DNA of 6,525 nucleotides from Candidatus Omnitrophota bacterium (GTDB lineage: Bacteria; Omnitrophota; Gorgyraeia; Zapsychrales; Fredricksoniimonadaceae), in NCBI GenBank assembly GCA_016789035.1, contig JAEUSC010000157.1, forward strand, positions 1 to 6,525, read 5' to 3'. Under the pieces are notes generated by a model. The model searched no databases, was not told the DNA's origin, and saw only the letters and a program-made list of their open reading frames with translations. A program made the translations under genes and the position numbers. Shown piece by piece: positions 5,825 through 6,525 of the stretch. The first letter of the stretch is position 1. The number at the start of each line of letters is the position of its first letter.

Positions 5825-6525
5825 GTGAGTATTAATCCGGTTCGTAAATTAAGGCAGATTGGACGTCTGGCCGCGCTGGCGCCGCATTACAGAGTCATAT
5901 TGATTTTACAGATTTTAAGCGGACTGTTTAGCTTCATCGGTCTGCCCATGCTGGTGCCTGTGCTCAACTATATTGGGGATAATCCAACCTCAAATTCTCA
6001 GAAATATCTAGGAATTGTCGAAAAATTTCTTTCCTTCGTCGGAATCGAGCCCAATTTTCATAACATCTTAATTATTGCCTTTGTGCTTATTGTTCTGGGC
6101 AGCGTTTTGGTCATGATCTCCGCGCTTCTGGCTGTTTATTCTTTGGCCGACTTGCAGAAAGTTTACCGAGAAAAAGTATTTGAGGCATACAGTCGTGTTA
6201 GCTGGCCGTGGCTTTTGGAAAGCAGGTCGGGAGATATGCATTTTGCCATCATCAAGGAGGTGGATAAAGCGAGTCAGGCCTCTTTAGATGCCCAACGGGT
6301 GATTATCTATGTCATTCAAATTGGAATTCTCATCGCCATTGCCATCAAAATCTCTTTTTACGTAACGGTGATGGCGGTGGTTATTTATGGCGTTTTGACT
6401 TTCTTTAACCGCATTGATGCTTTGCGCATTCGGACATTGGGTGAGCGGCAGGGTAAGGATTTTCAGAAACTCTCCAACGCAATGACGACTTTGCAGCAGA
6501 ATAAGAAATTTTTTAAAACGGCGCT
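5825..6525 (+). CDS. ABC exporter, transmembrane domain (3' end beyond the window)
   Basis: 233 codons are visible from GTG 5825; the frame is open to the window edge. The protein begins with a short basic stretch (VRKLRQIGRLAALAP), then a membrane helix at about 23-49, a loop, a second helix at 80-105, an intracellular segment around LQKVYREKVFEAYSRVSWPWL (110-130) and SGDMHFAIIKEVDKASQ (135-151), and two further helices at about 158-195. This is the pattern of the N-terminal membrane domain of homodimeric exporters such as MsbA and the lipid-linked oligosaccharide flippase PglK; the charged stretch ALRIRTLGERQGKDFQK after helix 4 fits the long cytoplasmic extension. The ATP-binding domain (Walker A, signature, Walker B) should follow but lies outside. 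From context it may flip a lipid-linked glycan or export its lipid carrier; drug export cannot be excluded. It is separated from the other genes by 266 nt and may be transcribed on its own. Confidence 0.78.
   Translation, partial: MSINPVRKLRQIGRLAALAPHYRVILILQILSGLFSFIGLPMLVPVLNYIGDNPTSNSQKYLGIVEKFLSFVGIEPNFHNILIIAFVLIVLGSVLVMISALLAVYSLADLQKVYREKVFEAYSRVSWPWLLESRSGDMHFAIIKEVDKASQASLDAQRVIIYVIQIGILIAIAIKISFYVTVMAVVIYGVLTFFNRIDALRIRTLGERQGKDFQKLSNAMTTLQQNKKFFKTA

Noticed and set aside
1..6525. CRISPR arrays, tRNA or rRNA genes, insertion sequences, attachment sites
   Set aside because: No spaced direct repeats, no cloverleaf or ribosomal signatures, and no transposase-like frames or terminal repeats were seen on reading through.

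Overview
The window is a piece of a bacterial surface-polysaccharide biosynthesis locus, read entirely on the + strand. The genes belong to the machinery that converts an N-acetyl group on a sugar into an acetamidino (amidine) group, followed by a capsule-type glycosyltransferase, an Fe(II)/2-oxoglutarate dioxygenase and the start of an ABC exporter. Such sugars occur in O-antigens, capsules and flagellin glycans, so a Gram-negative or other glycan-coated bacterium is likely. Base composition is moderate by eye (near the high forties in %GC) and nothing in the sequence fixes the phylum; an uncultured environmental lineage is only a guess.

Layout. Positions 1-197 hold the last 64 codons of one N-acetyl sugar amidotransferase (WbpG/PseA type). 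It overlaps a hisH-type glutaminase (194-847), which overlaps a hisF-type synthase (840-1715). That overlaps by 1 nt a second, different amidotransferase (1715-2968). A capsule-biosynthesis-type glycosyltransferase follows almost without a gap (2971-4590), then after 14 nt a phytanoyl-CoA-dioxygenase-family protein (4605-5558). These six genes look like one transcription unit. A 266-nt non-coding gap (5559-5824) separates them from the transmembrane part of an ABC exporter that starts with GTG at 5825 and runs off the end of the window.

How the genes work together. HisH should release ammonia from glutamine, HisF should channel it, and the PP-loop amidotransferase(s) should use ATP to activate the sugar N-acetyl group and install the amidine. 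HisF has Leu at the position of the first catalytic Asp of histidine-pathway HisF but keeps the second, so it is a HisF2/AglZ-like paralogue and not a histidine gene. Two dissimilar amidotransferases bracket one hisH-hisF pair, suggesting that one ammonia source serves two acceptors or two steps.

Most notable oddity. The hisF2 reading frame is interrupted by a single in-frame TAG (1272-1274) with no frameshift: conserved HisF sequence continues in the same frame for 146 codons up to the TGA at 1713-1715. It is a fresh nonsense mutation, a sequencing or assembly error, or a codon that is read through. None of the six gene ends visible here uses TAG.
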